Shown in pieces: positions 7,627 through 16,188 of a DNA stretch of 64,000 nt (position 1 is the first letter of the stretch; every line of letters begins with the position of its first letter). This DNA comes from JBBSHE01 sp038253325 (GTDB taxonomy: Bacteria > Actinomycetota > Actinomycetes > Propionibacteriales > Nocardioidaceae). Made by a program: the position numbers and the translations under genes. The stretch spans positions 38,302 through 102,301 of the forward strand of contig JBBSHE010000004.1 of assembly GCA_038253325.1 (NCBI GenBank), written 5' to 3'. The notes below the pieces were generated by a model. The model was given only the letters and a program-made list of their open reading frames with translations. It was not told the DNA's origin and did no database searches.

Positions 7627-8349
7627 TCACACGAAGTTGACGGCGTTCGCGAGGAGACCGGCGAGGACGCCGCCGATGATGGGGCCGGCGATCGGCACCC
7701 AGGCGTAACTCCAGTCGCTGTCTCCCTTGCCCTTGATCGGGAGGATGAAGTGGGCGATGCGGGGACCGAGGTCACGCGCCGGGTTGATGGCGTACCCCGT
7801 CGGGCCACCGAGCGAGGCGCCGATGGCGACAACGAGCAGGGCGACCGCGAGCGGGCCGAGCTGCGACGGGGTCTTGCCGAAGGACAAGATCACGAACACC
7901 AGGACGAATGTGCCGATGATCTCGGTGGCGACGTTTGCCGGGTAGTTCCGGATCGCCGGTCCCGTCGAGAACACGCCGAGCTTCGCACCGGCCTCCGCCT
8001 CGGGATCGTTGAAGTGGTCCATGTACGCGGCCCAGCACAGCACGCCGCCGAGGAACGCCCCGATGAGCTCGGCGATCAGGTACACGATGACGTTCCCGAC
8101 ATCGAGTCCGCTGTGACCATCTGCCCAGAGACCGAGCGTCACCGCTGGGTTCAGGTGGGCGCCGGACTTGTACGCGACGTACACGCCGGAAAAGACGGCG
8201 AGGCCCCATCCGATGTTGATCAGCAGCCAGTCGGCGCCGCGGCCCTTGCTCTTTCCGAGCAGCACATTGGCCACCACACCGCATCCCAGGAGGGTCAGCA
8301 TCCCCGTGCCCATGATCTCGCTGAGGAAGATATCGCCGTTAGACGCCAT
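7627..8349 (-). CDS. glpF: Glycerol uptake facilitator (MIP/aquaporin family)
   Basis: A 240-residue channel protein with six hydrophobic helices and the two NPA half-helices of the MIP family: HLNPAVTLG (about residues 66-74) and YAINPARDLGPR (about 186-197). The Arg and Asp after the second NPA (NPARD) are the selectivity features of glycerol-conducting aquaglyceroporins, which agrees with its place directly before glpK. The ATG at 8349 is preceded by GGGAGGT at a good distance; a longer frame starting 45 nt upstream lacks such a site. It lets glycerol diffuse into the cell for GlpK. Confidence 0.95.
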   Translation of the reverse strand: MASNGDIFLSEIMGTGMLTLLGCGVVANVLLGKSKGRGADWLLINIGWGLAVFSGVYVAYKSGAHLNPAVTLGLWADGHSGLDVGNVIVYLIAELIGAFLGGVLCWAAYMDHFNDPEAEAGAKLGVFSTGPAIRNYPANVATEIIGTFVLVFVILSFGKTPSQLGPLAVALLVVAIGASLGGPTGYAINPARDLGPRIAHFILPIKGKGDSDWSYAWVPIAGPIIGGVLAGLLANAVNFV

Positions 8350-8421
8350 TGATCCAAGACCTCCCAGTTGACGGAGCCAGAACGGCCCCCACATCGAATC
8401 GGTACTGTGGGTCGCACGCTA

Positions 8422-8460
8422 TTCCTGGCCGAGTCGAACGGTCAACCGTCTGTCCAGGAA
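8422..8460. promoter_or_regulatory. Nested inverted repeats between glpF and glpD, candidate operator
   Basis: TTCCTGG (8422-8428) is inverted as CCAGGAA (8454-8460), and inside it ACGGT (8438-8442) is inverted as ACCGT (8445-8449) with a 2-nt spacer. The site lies between the divergent starts of glpF (8349) and glpD (8496), where a shared glycerol regulator would bind. Confidence 0.4.
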
Positions 8461-8495
8461 GCAGGGACTCCGTCGCCGTTTCTGAGGAGGACACG

Positions 8496-10214
8496 ATGCC
8501 AGAATCCGCTCGGCTCGATGTCGCACGCCGCGCCAAGAACTGGGAACGCCTTGCCAATAAGGAGTTTGACGTTCTCGTCGTCGGCGGTGGCGTCACCGGC
8601 TCGGGTGTTGCGCTGGACGCATCAACCCGTGGACTGAGGGTTGCGTTGGTCGAGGCACGTGATTTCGCATCGGGAACGTCGTCTAGATCCTCGAAACTCT
8701 TCCATGGTGGTTTGCGGTACCTGGAGCAGTTCAACTTCGGGCTCGTTCGGGAGGCGTTGCACGAACGGGAGCTGATGCTGACGCGGATCGCCCCCCACCT
8801 CGTGAAGCCCGTGTCGTTCCTCTATCCGCTTACGCATCGACTCTGGGAGCGGCCCTACGTGACGACCGGGATGCTGCTCTACGACAACATGGGCGGCGCG
8901 CGCTCGGTACCCCGGCACAAGCAGCTCACGAAGACCGGAGCGTTGCGGATGGCGCCGGCGCTCAAGCCGAGCGCCCTGACCGGAGCATTGCTCTACTACG
9001 ACGGACAAGCCGACGACGCCCGGCACACTCTCACGGTCGCGCGCACCGCGGCCGCCTACGGGGCGACCGTGCTCAACTCGGCGGAGGTGACAGGCTTCCT
9101 CCGGGCCGGTGATCGGATCGTCGGGGCCCGGGTCCGCAATGTGGAGACCGACGACGAGGTCGAGGTGCATGCACAGGTGGTGGTCAACGCCACCGGCGTG
9201 TGGACCGACGACGTGCAGACGATGGCTGGCGGTAGGGGACGGTTTCACGTTCGTGCATCGAAGGGCGTCCACATCGTCGTACCGCGCGACCGGATCAACT
9301 CCGAGACGGGGATCATCTTGCGCACCGAGAAGTCGGTGCTGTTCCTGATCCCGTGGGGGACGCACTGGATCATCGGTACCACCGACACCGACTGGACGTT
9401 GGACAAGGCGCACCCCGCCGCGAGCCGGACCGACCTCGACTATCTCCTCGACCACGTCAACAGCGTGCTGACGGTGCCGCTCACATACGACGACATCCAG
9501 GGCGTGTACGCCGGGCTGCGGCCGCTGCTGTCGGGCGAGTCGGAGTCGACGTCTCAGCTGTCCCGCGAGCACGCGGTGGCGCGGCCGCAGCCTGGGTTGA
9601 TCTCGATCGCCGGCGGGAAGTACACGACGTACCGGGTGATGGCCAAGGACGCGGTGGACGCGGCCGCCGAGGACATCAGCGGCACCGTGCCGCGAAGCGT
9701 GACCGAGCACATCCCGCTGCTCGGGGCCGAGGGGTACCAGGCGATGAGCAACCAGCTCGACCGGTTGTCGGCACGCGTCGGTCTTCCGGAATGGCGGTTG
9801 AAGGGACTGCTGAACCGCTATGGGTCGATGACGAACGAGTTGCTCGACCTCGGCGACGCCGACCCGAGCCTGCTGGAGCCGATACCCGACGCGGCGGAGT
9901 ACCTCAAGGTCGAGATCGTGTACGCCGTCACGAACGAGGGGGCCATCCACCTCGACGACATCCTCGCGCGACGTACCCGGATCTCCATCGAGACACCCGA
10001 CCGCGGGACCGCGGCTGCTGCATACGTGGCGGACCTGGTCTCCGAGCATCTGGAGTGGGACGCCGAACGAATCGGCAACGAGGTGGCGTCCTACCGGGCC
10101 CGGGTCGAAGCGGAGCGGCAGTCCCAGGCGCAGCGCACCGACCTCGAGGCGGACGCCGCCCGGGTCGCCGCTCCCGACACCCGGCACGTCGCCGTCGGCC
10201 GCGCGCTTCGGTGA
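8496..10214 (+). CDS. glpD: Glycerol-3-phosphate dehydrogenase, FAD-dependent
   Basis: A 572-residue flavoprotein that oxidises sn-glycerol 3-phosphate to dihydroxyacetone phosphate at the inner membrane face and feeds electrons to quinone. The FAD-binding motif VVGGGVTGSGVALDA lies at about residues 28-42, followed by SSRSSKLFHGGLRYLE (about 67-82), a hallmark of the family, and SIAGGKYTTYR (about 368-378). A C-terminal DAO_C helical domain follows from about 390. The ATG at 8496 has a strong GAGGAGG site 8 nt away; the frame opens further upstream but has no support there. Divergent from glpF-glpK, it completes the glycerol pathway. The last 25 residues are low-complexity. Confidence 0.96.
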   Translation: MPESARLDVARRAKNWERLANKEFDVLVVGGGVTGSGVALDASTRGLRVALVEARDFASGTSSRSSKLFHGGLRYLEQFNFGLVREALHERELMLTRIAPHLVKPVSFLYPLTHRLWERPYVTTGMLLYDNMGGARSVPRHKQLTKTGALRMAPALKPSALTGALLYYDGQADDARHTLTVARTAAAYGATVLNSAEVTGFLRAGDRIVGARVRNVETDDEVEVHAQVVVNATGVWTDDVQTMAGGRGRFHVRASKGVHIVVPRDRINSETGIILRTEKSVLFLIPWGTHWIIGTTDTDWTLDKAHPAASRTDLDYLLDHVNSVLTVPLTYDDIQGVYAGLRPLLSGESESTSQLSREHAVARPQPGLISIAGGKYTTYRVMAKDAVDAAAEDISGTVPRSVTEHIPLLGAEGYQAMSNQLDRLSARVGLPEWRLKGLLNRYGSMTNELLDLGDADPSLLEPIPDAAEYLKVEIVYAVTNEGAIHLDDILARRTRISIETPDRGTAAAAYVADLVSEHLEWDAERIGNEVASYRARVEAERQSQAQRTDLEADAARVAAPDTRHVAVGRALR

Positions 10215-10242
10215 TCAACCGGTCGGCCACGACAAGCGCGAA

Positions 10243-10314
10243 GGTCTTCTCTGCGAGGAAGATCCGCTCGCTGATCTGCCGGTTGGTGAGCCCTTCGGTC
10301 CGGCCGTCAGTCAG
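10243..10314 (-). pseudogene. Remnant of a LuxR-family helix-turn-helix
   Basis: On the minus strand 24 codons read LTDGRTEGLTNRQISERIFL then AEKT, matching the recognition helix of NarL/DosR-type response regulators (pattern EGLTNRQIAERMFLAEKTVKNYV). After AEKT the match is lost (FALVVADRL), consistent with a frameshift or deletion. No receiver domain is present upstream, because the M1 peptidase gene abuts and overlaps the fragment by 4 nt. It sits in the spacer between the convergent glpD and peptidase genes. Confidence 0.6.
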
Positions 10315-11735
10315 CGCGCCAGGCCGCCCGGGTAGAGATTCGCGTTCGAAGGCTTGCCGGTGTGGAACACCCAGTCGTCCCAGAAGCTGGTGAGGTCGAC
10401 TCCGGTCTGTGCCTCCAAAGCATCGCGCAACCCCACCATCGACAGGTGTCCGTTGACGTGCGAACGCTGGATGGTACGAAGCGCGGCGAAGAACTGCCTC
10501 GTACCCAACTTGCTCCGCAGCGCGTGCAGGAACCATTGCCCCTTGAAGTACACGCCCTCGAAGTCGAACTCGTGGCCCCGGCCCATGTCATAGAGGGGAT
10601 AGCGGAATGCACCCGGGTAGTGCTCGACCTGTGACCTGTACATCGCGTCGAGATCGGCTCCGTTGTGCTCGGCCCACATCCACTGCGCGTAAGAGGCGAA
10701 GCACTCGTTGAGGCAGATGTCCCTCCACCGCTCGATCGAGACGTTGTCGCCCCACCACTGGTGGGCGTTCTCGTGAACGATCGTGGACACGTCGACGTTC
10801 TTGGTGTACGTCGGCCGGGTGAACGTCTCGAGCGAGAAGCCGAAGCTCGCATCGACGAACACGCCACCCGCGCCCGGTGCTGGGTACGGACCGAACCTCG
10901 CCGACAAGAATGCCAGGATGGCTGGCAGTTGCGCCTCGCGCCTCGGCGCGCCGCTCGGACCGGGACCGTAGGCGTTGACGATCGGTACGCCGTCCGGAAG
11001 CCTCGTGTGCTCGAACCGCAGCTTGTCGACGTACATCATCGTCAGGTACGTCGCCGTCGGTTCACGCAGTCTCCACCGGAAGGTCCGCAGCGTGCCGGTC
11101 CGGTCGACCGTCGGCAGCTGGTCACCGTTGGAGATCACGGAGAACGGCTTCGGAACCGTTGCGCGCAAGGAAAACTCGGCCTTGTCGATCGGGTGGTCGT
11201 TGCACGGGTACCAGGATGTACAGGAATGCGGCTCCCCGGCGATGAACCCGCTTCCCGGCGTCGTCGCCGAGTGCCAGCCGCTGTCGACCGGACCACTCGT
11301 GTCGAGCGCCATCTGCCCGTGGTACGTGACGCGGGCGCGGAACGTCGCACCGGCCCCGATCGGTTGAGCCGGGGTGATGACGAGCTCGTGAACGGGCCGA
11401 CGGACGAACGCCGCGGGGGTGCCGTCGACGTTCACCCGATCGACGTGGAGCCCGCGCAGATCAAGGTCGAACGATGGCAGCCGGGTCGACGCCCTCGCGG
11501 TCACCAAGGTCGAGGCCGAGATCGACGTGCCCGACGGGTGGTACCGCAACGCGACGTCGTACCGGACGACGTCGTATCCGAGATTTCCGTCATCGGGGTA
11601 GTACGGATCGCCGATGCCCTGCCCGTGCACATGTGCGGCGACGGCCAAGGCGCGGGGGCGATCGCGGGCGGCCGGCCCACCACACGACGCGAGCAATGCC
11701 ACGACAGCCGCCGCCGCGACAAGACGGAGCTTCAT
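10311..11735 (-). CDS. M1-family metallopeptidase, lipoprotein
   Basis: A 474-residue exported zinc aminopeptidase-like protein. The signal peptide ends in the lipobox LLASC (residues 14-18), so the mature protein is probably lipid-anchored on the outer face. The N-terminal beta domain is followed by the catalytic thermolysin-like domain with HENAHQWWGD (about residues 311-320), which is the HExxH zinc motif, and the third zinc ligand Glu in LNECFASY (about 334-341). The exopeptidase loop reads LETFTRP, like the ETQTRP variant of bacterial M1 enzymes. The large C-terminal helical domain of longer M1 enzymes is absent. It lies 104 nt downstream of the sulfite-oxidase-like gene. Substrate unknown. 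Confidence 0.9.
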   Translation of the reverse strand: MKLRLVAAAAVVALLASCGGPAARDRPRALAVAAHVHGQGIGDPYYPDDGNLGYDVVRYDVALRYHPSGTSISASTLVTARASTRLPSFDLDLRGLHVDRVNVDGTPAAFVRRPVHELVITPAQPIGAGATFRARVTYHGQMALDTSGPVDSGWHSATTPGSGFIAGEPHSCTSWYPCNDHPIDKAEFSLRATVPKPFSVISNGDQLPTVDRTGTLRTFRWRLREPTATYLTMMYVDKLRFEHTRLPDGVPIVNAYGPGPSGAPRREAQLPAILAFLSARFGPYPAPGAGGVFVDASFGFSLETFTRPTYTKNVDVSTIVHENAHQWWGDNVSIERWRDICLNECFASYAQWMWAEHNGADLDAMYRSQVEHYPGAFRYPLYDMGRGHEFDFEGVYFKGQWFLHALRSKLGTRQFFAALRTIQRSHVNGHLSMVGLRDALEAQTGVDLTSFWDDWVFHTGKPSNANLYPGGLAR

Positions 11736-11839
11736 CCGGCCCTCCAGATTCTCGGCGGCCAGGGGGTACGAGACGCCATCACCCCAAGTACCCCGCTCCT
11801 CGCGCTACTGCGCGTCCCCGGCTGCGTGCGTCCATGGCG

Positions 11840-12964
11840 TCACCCGTCGTCCCGGACCTGCACTGGGTGTCTGACCACCGCCGAGAACAGATACCCGCCG
11901 TCGTTGAACGGAACCGTGTCGGGCTGTTGACGTCCGGCCAGGTCCGTCGCTCGCGCCATCAGCTCGTAGGTCCCCGTAGATCGCGGCATCCACGGCACCT
12001 GCCACCGTGTCCAGCCGTACCTGGGGTTCGGTCCGACGAGGTCGGAGGGACACCAGCTGCCTCCCCCGTCGACGCTGACATCGACGCGTTCGATGGCCGC
12101 CTCCCCGGACCAGGACCGTCCGTGCAGCGTGGTCGGGCCAATCGGCAGCTCGGCGTTCCAGGCCAGCTCGAACGCACTCTTCACCGGCATCGCCGTCAGC
12201 GGCGGCGAGTCGACCGGGTAGCCCGGCCCCGTCATCCGGTACCACCTCGTGTTCCACGGCGAGGCCAGCGGCGTGGTCGACACCTCGAGCGATCCAAGCC
12301 ACTTGATGCTGGCCACGCCGACCCATCCGGGCACGAGCAGCCGGGCGGGGAAGCCGGAGTCAGGCGGCAGCGACTCGCCGTTCAGCTGCCAGACGACCAT
12401 CGCGTCGTCAAGCGCCTTGCCGATGGGGATGGGTCTGCGGACCCGCCCGTAGTCGACGCCCTGCGTCACGTACGACGGGTCGAGACCCGTCGCCATCACG
12501 TCGACAGCGGTGCCGAGAAGCCCGGCACGTTCCAGCAGTTCGCTGAGGCGGACGCCGCGCCACCGGCCGAGGCCGACAGCACCCAGTTTCCACGGCGTGT
12601 CCGGTATGGGCGTCCCCTGCTGGATGCCGAAGAAGCTCCGCCCGTTTCCGGTGCACTCGACGAGCGCCGTCAGGTCGCTGGCCGGCAGGGAGCGCAACGC
12701 GTCGTACGAGAACGTAACCGCGTCGCTCGACCCCGGTTCACCTCGAAGACCGTCACCGAAGATCTTCAGCTGATACGAGTCCGGGTCGATCGTCGGAGTC
12801 GCGGTGTGGTTCCGCACGAAGAACCGGCCGACCCGTGTCACCTGCTCATCGCGGTGAACCGCCTCCCAACGCATCTCGGCGTTGGTCCCGTGGTTGACGA
12901 ACGACTCGGCTGGCACCGGCTTGGCGAACGGAGACCTGGTCACCGCCACGGCCGCACTGGTCAC
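11840..12964 (-). CDS. Sulfite oxidase-like molybdopterin oxidoreductase
   Basis: A 374-residue protein with the two domains of the sulfite oxidase family. The molybdopterin domain contains the molybdenum-ligating Cys in LVECTGNGRSFF (about residues 95-106), and a C-terminal Ig-like dimerisation domain begins near residue 245 (SWSGEAAIERVDVSVDGG). There is no twin-arginine signal, so it appears to be cytoplasmic, and no heme domain, so the electron acceptor is unknown. The GTG start at 12964 overlaps the stop of the Nudix gene by 4 nt (GTGA), which indicates translational coupling. The substrate could be sulfite or another small oxyanion or sulfur compound; sequence alone does not decide. Confidence 0.88.
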   Translation of the reverse strand: MTSAAVAVTRSPFAKPVPAESFVNHGTNAEMRWEAVHRDEQVTRVGRFFVRNHTATPTIDPDSYQLKIFGDGLRGEPGSSDAVTFSYDALRSLPASDLTALVECTGNGRSFFGIQQGTPIPDTPWKLGAVGLGRWRGVRLSELLERAGLLGTAVDVMATGLDPSYVTQGVDYGRVRRPIPIGKALDDAMVVWQLNGESLPPDSGFPARLLVPGWVGVASIKWLGSLEVSTTPLASPWNTRWYRMTGPGYPVDSPPLTAMPVKSAFELAWNAELPIGPTTLHGRSWSGEAAIERVDVSVDGGGSWCPSDLVGPNPRYGWTRWQVPWMPRSTGTYELMARATDLAGRQQPDTVPFNDGGYLFSAVVRHPVQVRDDG

Positions 12965-13539
12965 GTGAACACCCCCTCGGCGTCGGGTGTCGTTGCACCT
13001 GCATCCACCGTCGACTCCTGGGCCACCGGCAGCGCAACACTCGCCACGGTCGCGCCACCGCGGGGACCGGCGAGCCGCGCCGTTGCGGCCACCAGCAACC
13101 CGGCGACTCCGGCCGGAAACAGCAGCTCGCGAGTCCGCTCCAGCTCCTCGATGGTCCACCAACGATGACCGTTGAATGTCGCCTGCTCGTCGAGCGTATG
13201 TTCCGACGTGTCAGGTTCGAAGCGCTCACAGCGCACCGCGAAGTAGACCTCCTGCTGGGTTACGACCGAGTCCGAGTACCCGTGGACCACCTGGCGTTCG
13301 GCCACCGGGCCCGTCAGGTCCCTGTCCGACAGGTCGAGCCCGGTCTCCTCTCGTACTTCCCGCCGCGCCGCCAGCCGGTCGGTTTCCCCCGGGTCGACGC
13401 CCCCGCCGGTGGTGCACCAGAACGCGGGCCGGCCGGGCGCCCCCGGGTCGCTGTCGTGCCACATCAGCAGCGCGCCGCCCGAGTCGATGAGAAGCACTCG
13501 GGCGGTGCGACGGCGTAGCCGCGGCCGCAGATCGGGCAC
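12961..13539 (-). CDS. Nudix hydrolase
   Basis: A 192-residue protein with a complete Nudix box at about residues 46-68: GGVDPGETDRLAARREVREE then TGL, matching Gx5Ex7REUxEExGU. These enzymes cleave nucleoside diphosphates linked to other moieties; the substrate cannot be assigned. Basic residues dominate the N-terminus, and the C-terminal 40 residues form a hydrophobic, alanine-rich stretch (about 143-165) that is unusual for a soluble Nudix protein. The start is GTG at 13539; no Shine-Dalgarno is seen, but TATATT lies 10 nt upstream, so the mRNA may be leaderless. It is translationally coupled to the downstream oxidoreductase. Confidence 0.87.
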   Translation of the reverse strand: MPDLRPRLRRRTARVLLIDSGGALLMWHDSDPGAPGRPAFWCTTGGGVDPGETDRLAARREVREETGLDLSDRDLTGPVAERQVVHGYSDSVVTQQEVYFAVRCERFEPDTSEHTLDEQATFNGHRWWTIEELERTRELLFPAGVAGLLVAATARLAGPRGGATVASVALPVAQESTVDAGATTPDAEGVFT

Positions 13540-13738
13540 AGGGGGAGGAAATATATCTAATCATCCAAGTCGGTCATGGCCGGCGTGTACCGTTGTGGCA
13601 CAGAACATGGTGGCCACCATGCCGTCATTATCCGCCTGCTGCAACGTCCACCCGACGTGCGTGTTCTGCAGAGACCTGGGGATCTCGGGCACCACCTGTA
13701 GGTCATCACGCGAGCCCCGATTCCCGAGAGGAGATGCG

Positions 13739-15190
13739 ATGGTCGGGTCTCGTCGTACGTTCGACACCGACACGCTGCGCGCAATGCTCCGGATGCTTCA
13801 GCAGATCCAGGCGCAGCCGTCCGTTGCCGGCGCGATGCAGGCCGCCGCAGATGCCGTCGTCGCAATCGCCGGGTTCGAGATCGCCGTGCTCAACGTGCGT
13901 CTTCCTGACGGTACGTTCGAGGCGGTCGCGGTGGCGGGGTCGGACGAGGCGCGCGACAGCCTGCTGGGCCGGAACTACCCGGCCACCGTGTTCGAGGAGG
14001 TCTTCGCCCGGTCCGAGGAATGGGGCAAGCTGCGCTTCGTGCCCCATAACGTCGACCTGCCGGACATCCACACGTACACGCCTCCAGTCGAGGTCGTCGA
14101 CGCTCCCGATGCGTGGCACCCCGACGACATGCTGTTCGCCTTGCTGCACTCGCCGGAGGACGAGCTGATCGGAGTGATGTCGGTCGACCTGCCCGCAGAT
14201 CGACGCCGGCCCGGGCCGTTCCAGCGTGACCTGCTCGAGGTGGTTGCCGCCCAGGCCGGTACGGCCATCCACCAGGCCCGGTTGACCGCACAGCTGCGTT
14301 CGTCGGAGGAGGCGTTCCGACAGGCGTTCGAGGCCGCCGGCGGAGGCATCGGCCTGGTGAGCCTACGAGATGAGACGCTCGGCCGGTTCCTTCGGGTCAA
14401 CCAGGCACTCTGCCAGTTGCTCGGCCGCACCGAGGAGGAGCTGTTCGCGACGTCGTTCCTCGAGCTGCACCACCCGGCCAACGAGCCGTGGGATCGTGCG
14501 ATGTTCTTGGCACAGTTCGCGGTCACCCCGATCGTCAGGATGGAGCGCCGCTACTTCCACGCCGATTGCTCGACCCTCTGGCTCGACCTGACGATGTCCG
14601 TGATTCGCAACGTTGACGGCGAGGCTGAGTACGCGATCTGTCACGTCACGGACGTCACCAGCCAACGAACCCGGCACGCAGTGCTGGCCCACGAGGCGAG
14701 CCACGACGAGCTGACCGGGTTGCCGAACCGGCGCACCCTCAACGACAACTTGGAGAAGACGATCGAACGAGGTGTACGCACCGGCCGGGCCGGCGCCCTG
14801 CTGTTCTGCGACCTCGACGGGTTCAAACGCGTCAACGACCGTTTCGGCCACGCCTTCGGTGACGAGATCTTGAAGATCGTCGCGGATCGACTCCGCAACA
14901 CGGTTCGTGTCGGCGACGCGGTGATCCGGTTCGGCGGCGACGAGTTCCTGATCGCAGCGCCCCACACCACCGTGTCGGACGCGGAGCTGCTCGCACAGCG
15001 CGTCCGAGACGCCATCGCGACGAGCATCGTCACCGACGGCGTGGTGATCTCGTTGAGCGTGAGCGTCGGTGTCGCCGAGATCCCGGTCGACGCGGCGGCC
15101 GAGGACGTCCTGCACGAGGCGGACCAGGCAATGTATCGCGACAAGCTCGACCGACAGGTCGAGCTGACGCCGCTGCTGTCTGCACCATGA
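13739..15190 (+). CDS. GAF-PAS-GGDEF diguanylate cyclase
   Basis: A 483-residue cytoplasmic signalling protein that should make cyclic di-GMP. Residues about 20-180 form a GAF-like sensor domain, about 185-305 a PAS domain (GRFLRVNQALCQLLGRTEEE) and about 320-478 a GGDEF domain. The active-site loop RFGGDEF (about 398-404) is intact, as is ASHDELTGLPNRR at the domain start. An allosteric inhibition site RxxD (RVGD) lies five residues before GGDEF, so product feedback is expected. There is no EAL or HD-GYP domain and no transmembrane segment. The ATG at 13739 has GAGAGGAG upstream; a longer frame exists without support. It is monocistronic, with a hairpin just after the stop. Confidence 0.92.
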   Translation: MVGSRRTFDTDTLRAMLRMLQQIQAQPSVAGAMQAAADAVVAIAGFEIAVLNVRLPDGTFEAVAVAGSDEARDSLLGRNYPATVFEEVFARSEEWGKLRFVPHNVDLPDIHTYTPPVEVVDAPDAWHPDDMLFALLHSPEDELIGVMSVDLPADRRRPGPFQRDLLEVVAAQAGTAIHQARLTAQLRSSEEAFRQAFEAAGGGIGLVSLRDETLGRFLRVNQALCQLLGRTEEELFATSFLELHHPANEPWDRAMFLAQFAVTPIVRMERRYFHADCSTLWLDLTMSVIRNVDGEAEYAICHVTDVTSQRTRHAVLAHEASHDELTGLPNRRTLNDNLEKTIERGVRTGRAGALLFCDLDGFKRVNDRFGHAFGDEILKIVADRLRNTVRVGDAVIRFGGDEFLIAAPHTTVSDAELLAQRVRDAIATSIVTDGVVISLSVSVGVAEIPVDAAAEDVLHEADQAMYRDKLDRQVELTPLLSAP

Positions 15191-15196
15191 AATTGA

Positions 15197-15214
15197 CCGC
15201 ACCTGAGGGTGCGG
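15197..15214 (+). terminator. Hairpin between convergent GGDEF and PAP2 genes
   Basis: CCGCACC (15197-15203), loop TGAG, GGTGCGG (15208-15214): a perfect 7-bp GC-rich stem starting 7 nt after the GGDEF stop. There is no long U tract, as is common in high-GC bacteria. It could serve both convergent genes. Confidence 0.55.
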
Positions 15215-15241
15215 GCTTGGCTACCCGGCGATTCGATCGGC

Positions 15242-16078
15242 TCAGCTACGCGACAGCGCCGTGGGCGATCTGGTCACCACCGCGCCGCCCGCGAGGAACT
15301 CGGTCTCGAGCTGTTGCGGGCGGAAGATCCGCAACGAGAGCAGCGCCAGGCCAACGCCGAAGACGACGTCGAGCAGGAAGTGGTTGCCGGTCCCGATCAC
15401 GACCAGCGTGGTCATCACCGGGTAGGCCATCCAGACTCCCTGCCAGACATATCCGCGCGTCATCATCATGGCGATCACCGCTGTCCAGACCGCCCATGCC
15501 AGATGCAGTGACGGCATCGCCGCGAATTGGTTGACGGACGGGTTGTGCACGGCATTCACGACACCGACCGCGACCGTCGTGTCGATGAACCCCGCGCCGG
15601 GCACCAGCCGGGGGGGCGCCGTCGGGAACACCCAGTACACCACCATTCCGACCGCGTTGATGAACAGCAGCGCATTCCGCGCCGGGCGGTACACGACCGG
15701 AAACCAGATGTAACACACCGCGAGCACCGTCAACGTCGCGGTGAGGTGGGCGGTCTGGTAGTACATGCTGGCGACGATGGCGAGCTCGTGGTGACTGGAA
15801 AGCCACAAGTTGAAAGGAAGCTCGAGGTCGAGGTGGGTGGCGCGTTCGATGCCCATCACGTCGACCGCGTGGCCGAAGGCGATCTGTGCGTTGGTCCCCG
15901 AGAAGCTTCGGATCCGGTCGTACGCCAGCAGCAGGAACGCGAGGATGATCAGCTCACCCACGAGCGCCGGGCGAGGCACGGCCCGGGTAGCGACGATCGT
16001 CCCGTCCGCGTCCGTGATCGGCGTCGTCCGAAACGAGCTCGTCCCGCCGAGGGCAAGATCGCGCAGGAAGTTCGCCAT
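15242..16078 (-). CDS. PAP2-family integral membrane phosphatase / inositol-phosphotransferase-like protein
   Basis: A 278-residue membrane protein with six or more hydrophobic segments. The second and third motifs of the PAP2 superfamily are present: AAMPSLHLAWA (about residues 190-200) and GNHFLLDVV (about 235-243), with the catalytic His and Asp; the PPRL motif (about 158) precedes them. The arrangement resembles AUR1-like bacterial proteins, which act on phospho-lipid or phosphoinositol head groups; the actual substrate is open. The ATG at 16078 (MANFLRDLALGG) follows GAGGAG; a longer frame reaches upstream without support. It ends tail-to-tail with the GGDEF gene across a hairpin. Confidence 0.85.
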   Translation of the reverse strand: MANFLRDLALGGTSSFRTTPITDADGTIVATRAVPRPALVGELIILAFLLLAYDRIRSFSGTNAQIAFGHAVDVMGIERATHLDLELPFNLWLSSHHELAIVASMYYQTAHLTATLTVLAVCYIWFPVVYRPARNALLFINAVGMVVYWVFPTAPPRLVPGAGFIDTTVAVGVVNAVHNPSVNQFAAMPSLHLAWAVWTAVIAMMMTRGYVWQGVWMAYPVMTTLVVIGTGNHFLLDVVFGVGLALLSLRIFRPQQLETEFLAGGAVVTRSPTALSRS

Positions 16079-16188
16079 CGCACGATCCTTACTCCTCGAA
16101 TGGGGTGCTGCTTCCACCCCACTGGCCACCACAGCCGCCTGATCCTCGGTCCACCCGCCCGGAAATCCTAGCGGACACCCCACCCATG

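Noticed and set aside
11840..13539. Coupled Nudix and sulfite-oxidase-like genes as a molybdenum cofactor or toxin module
   Set aside because: Coupling is real, but there are no moa/moe genes nearby and no sequence feature linking the two activities.
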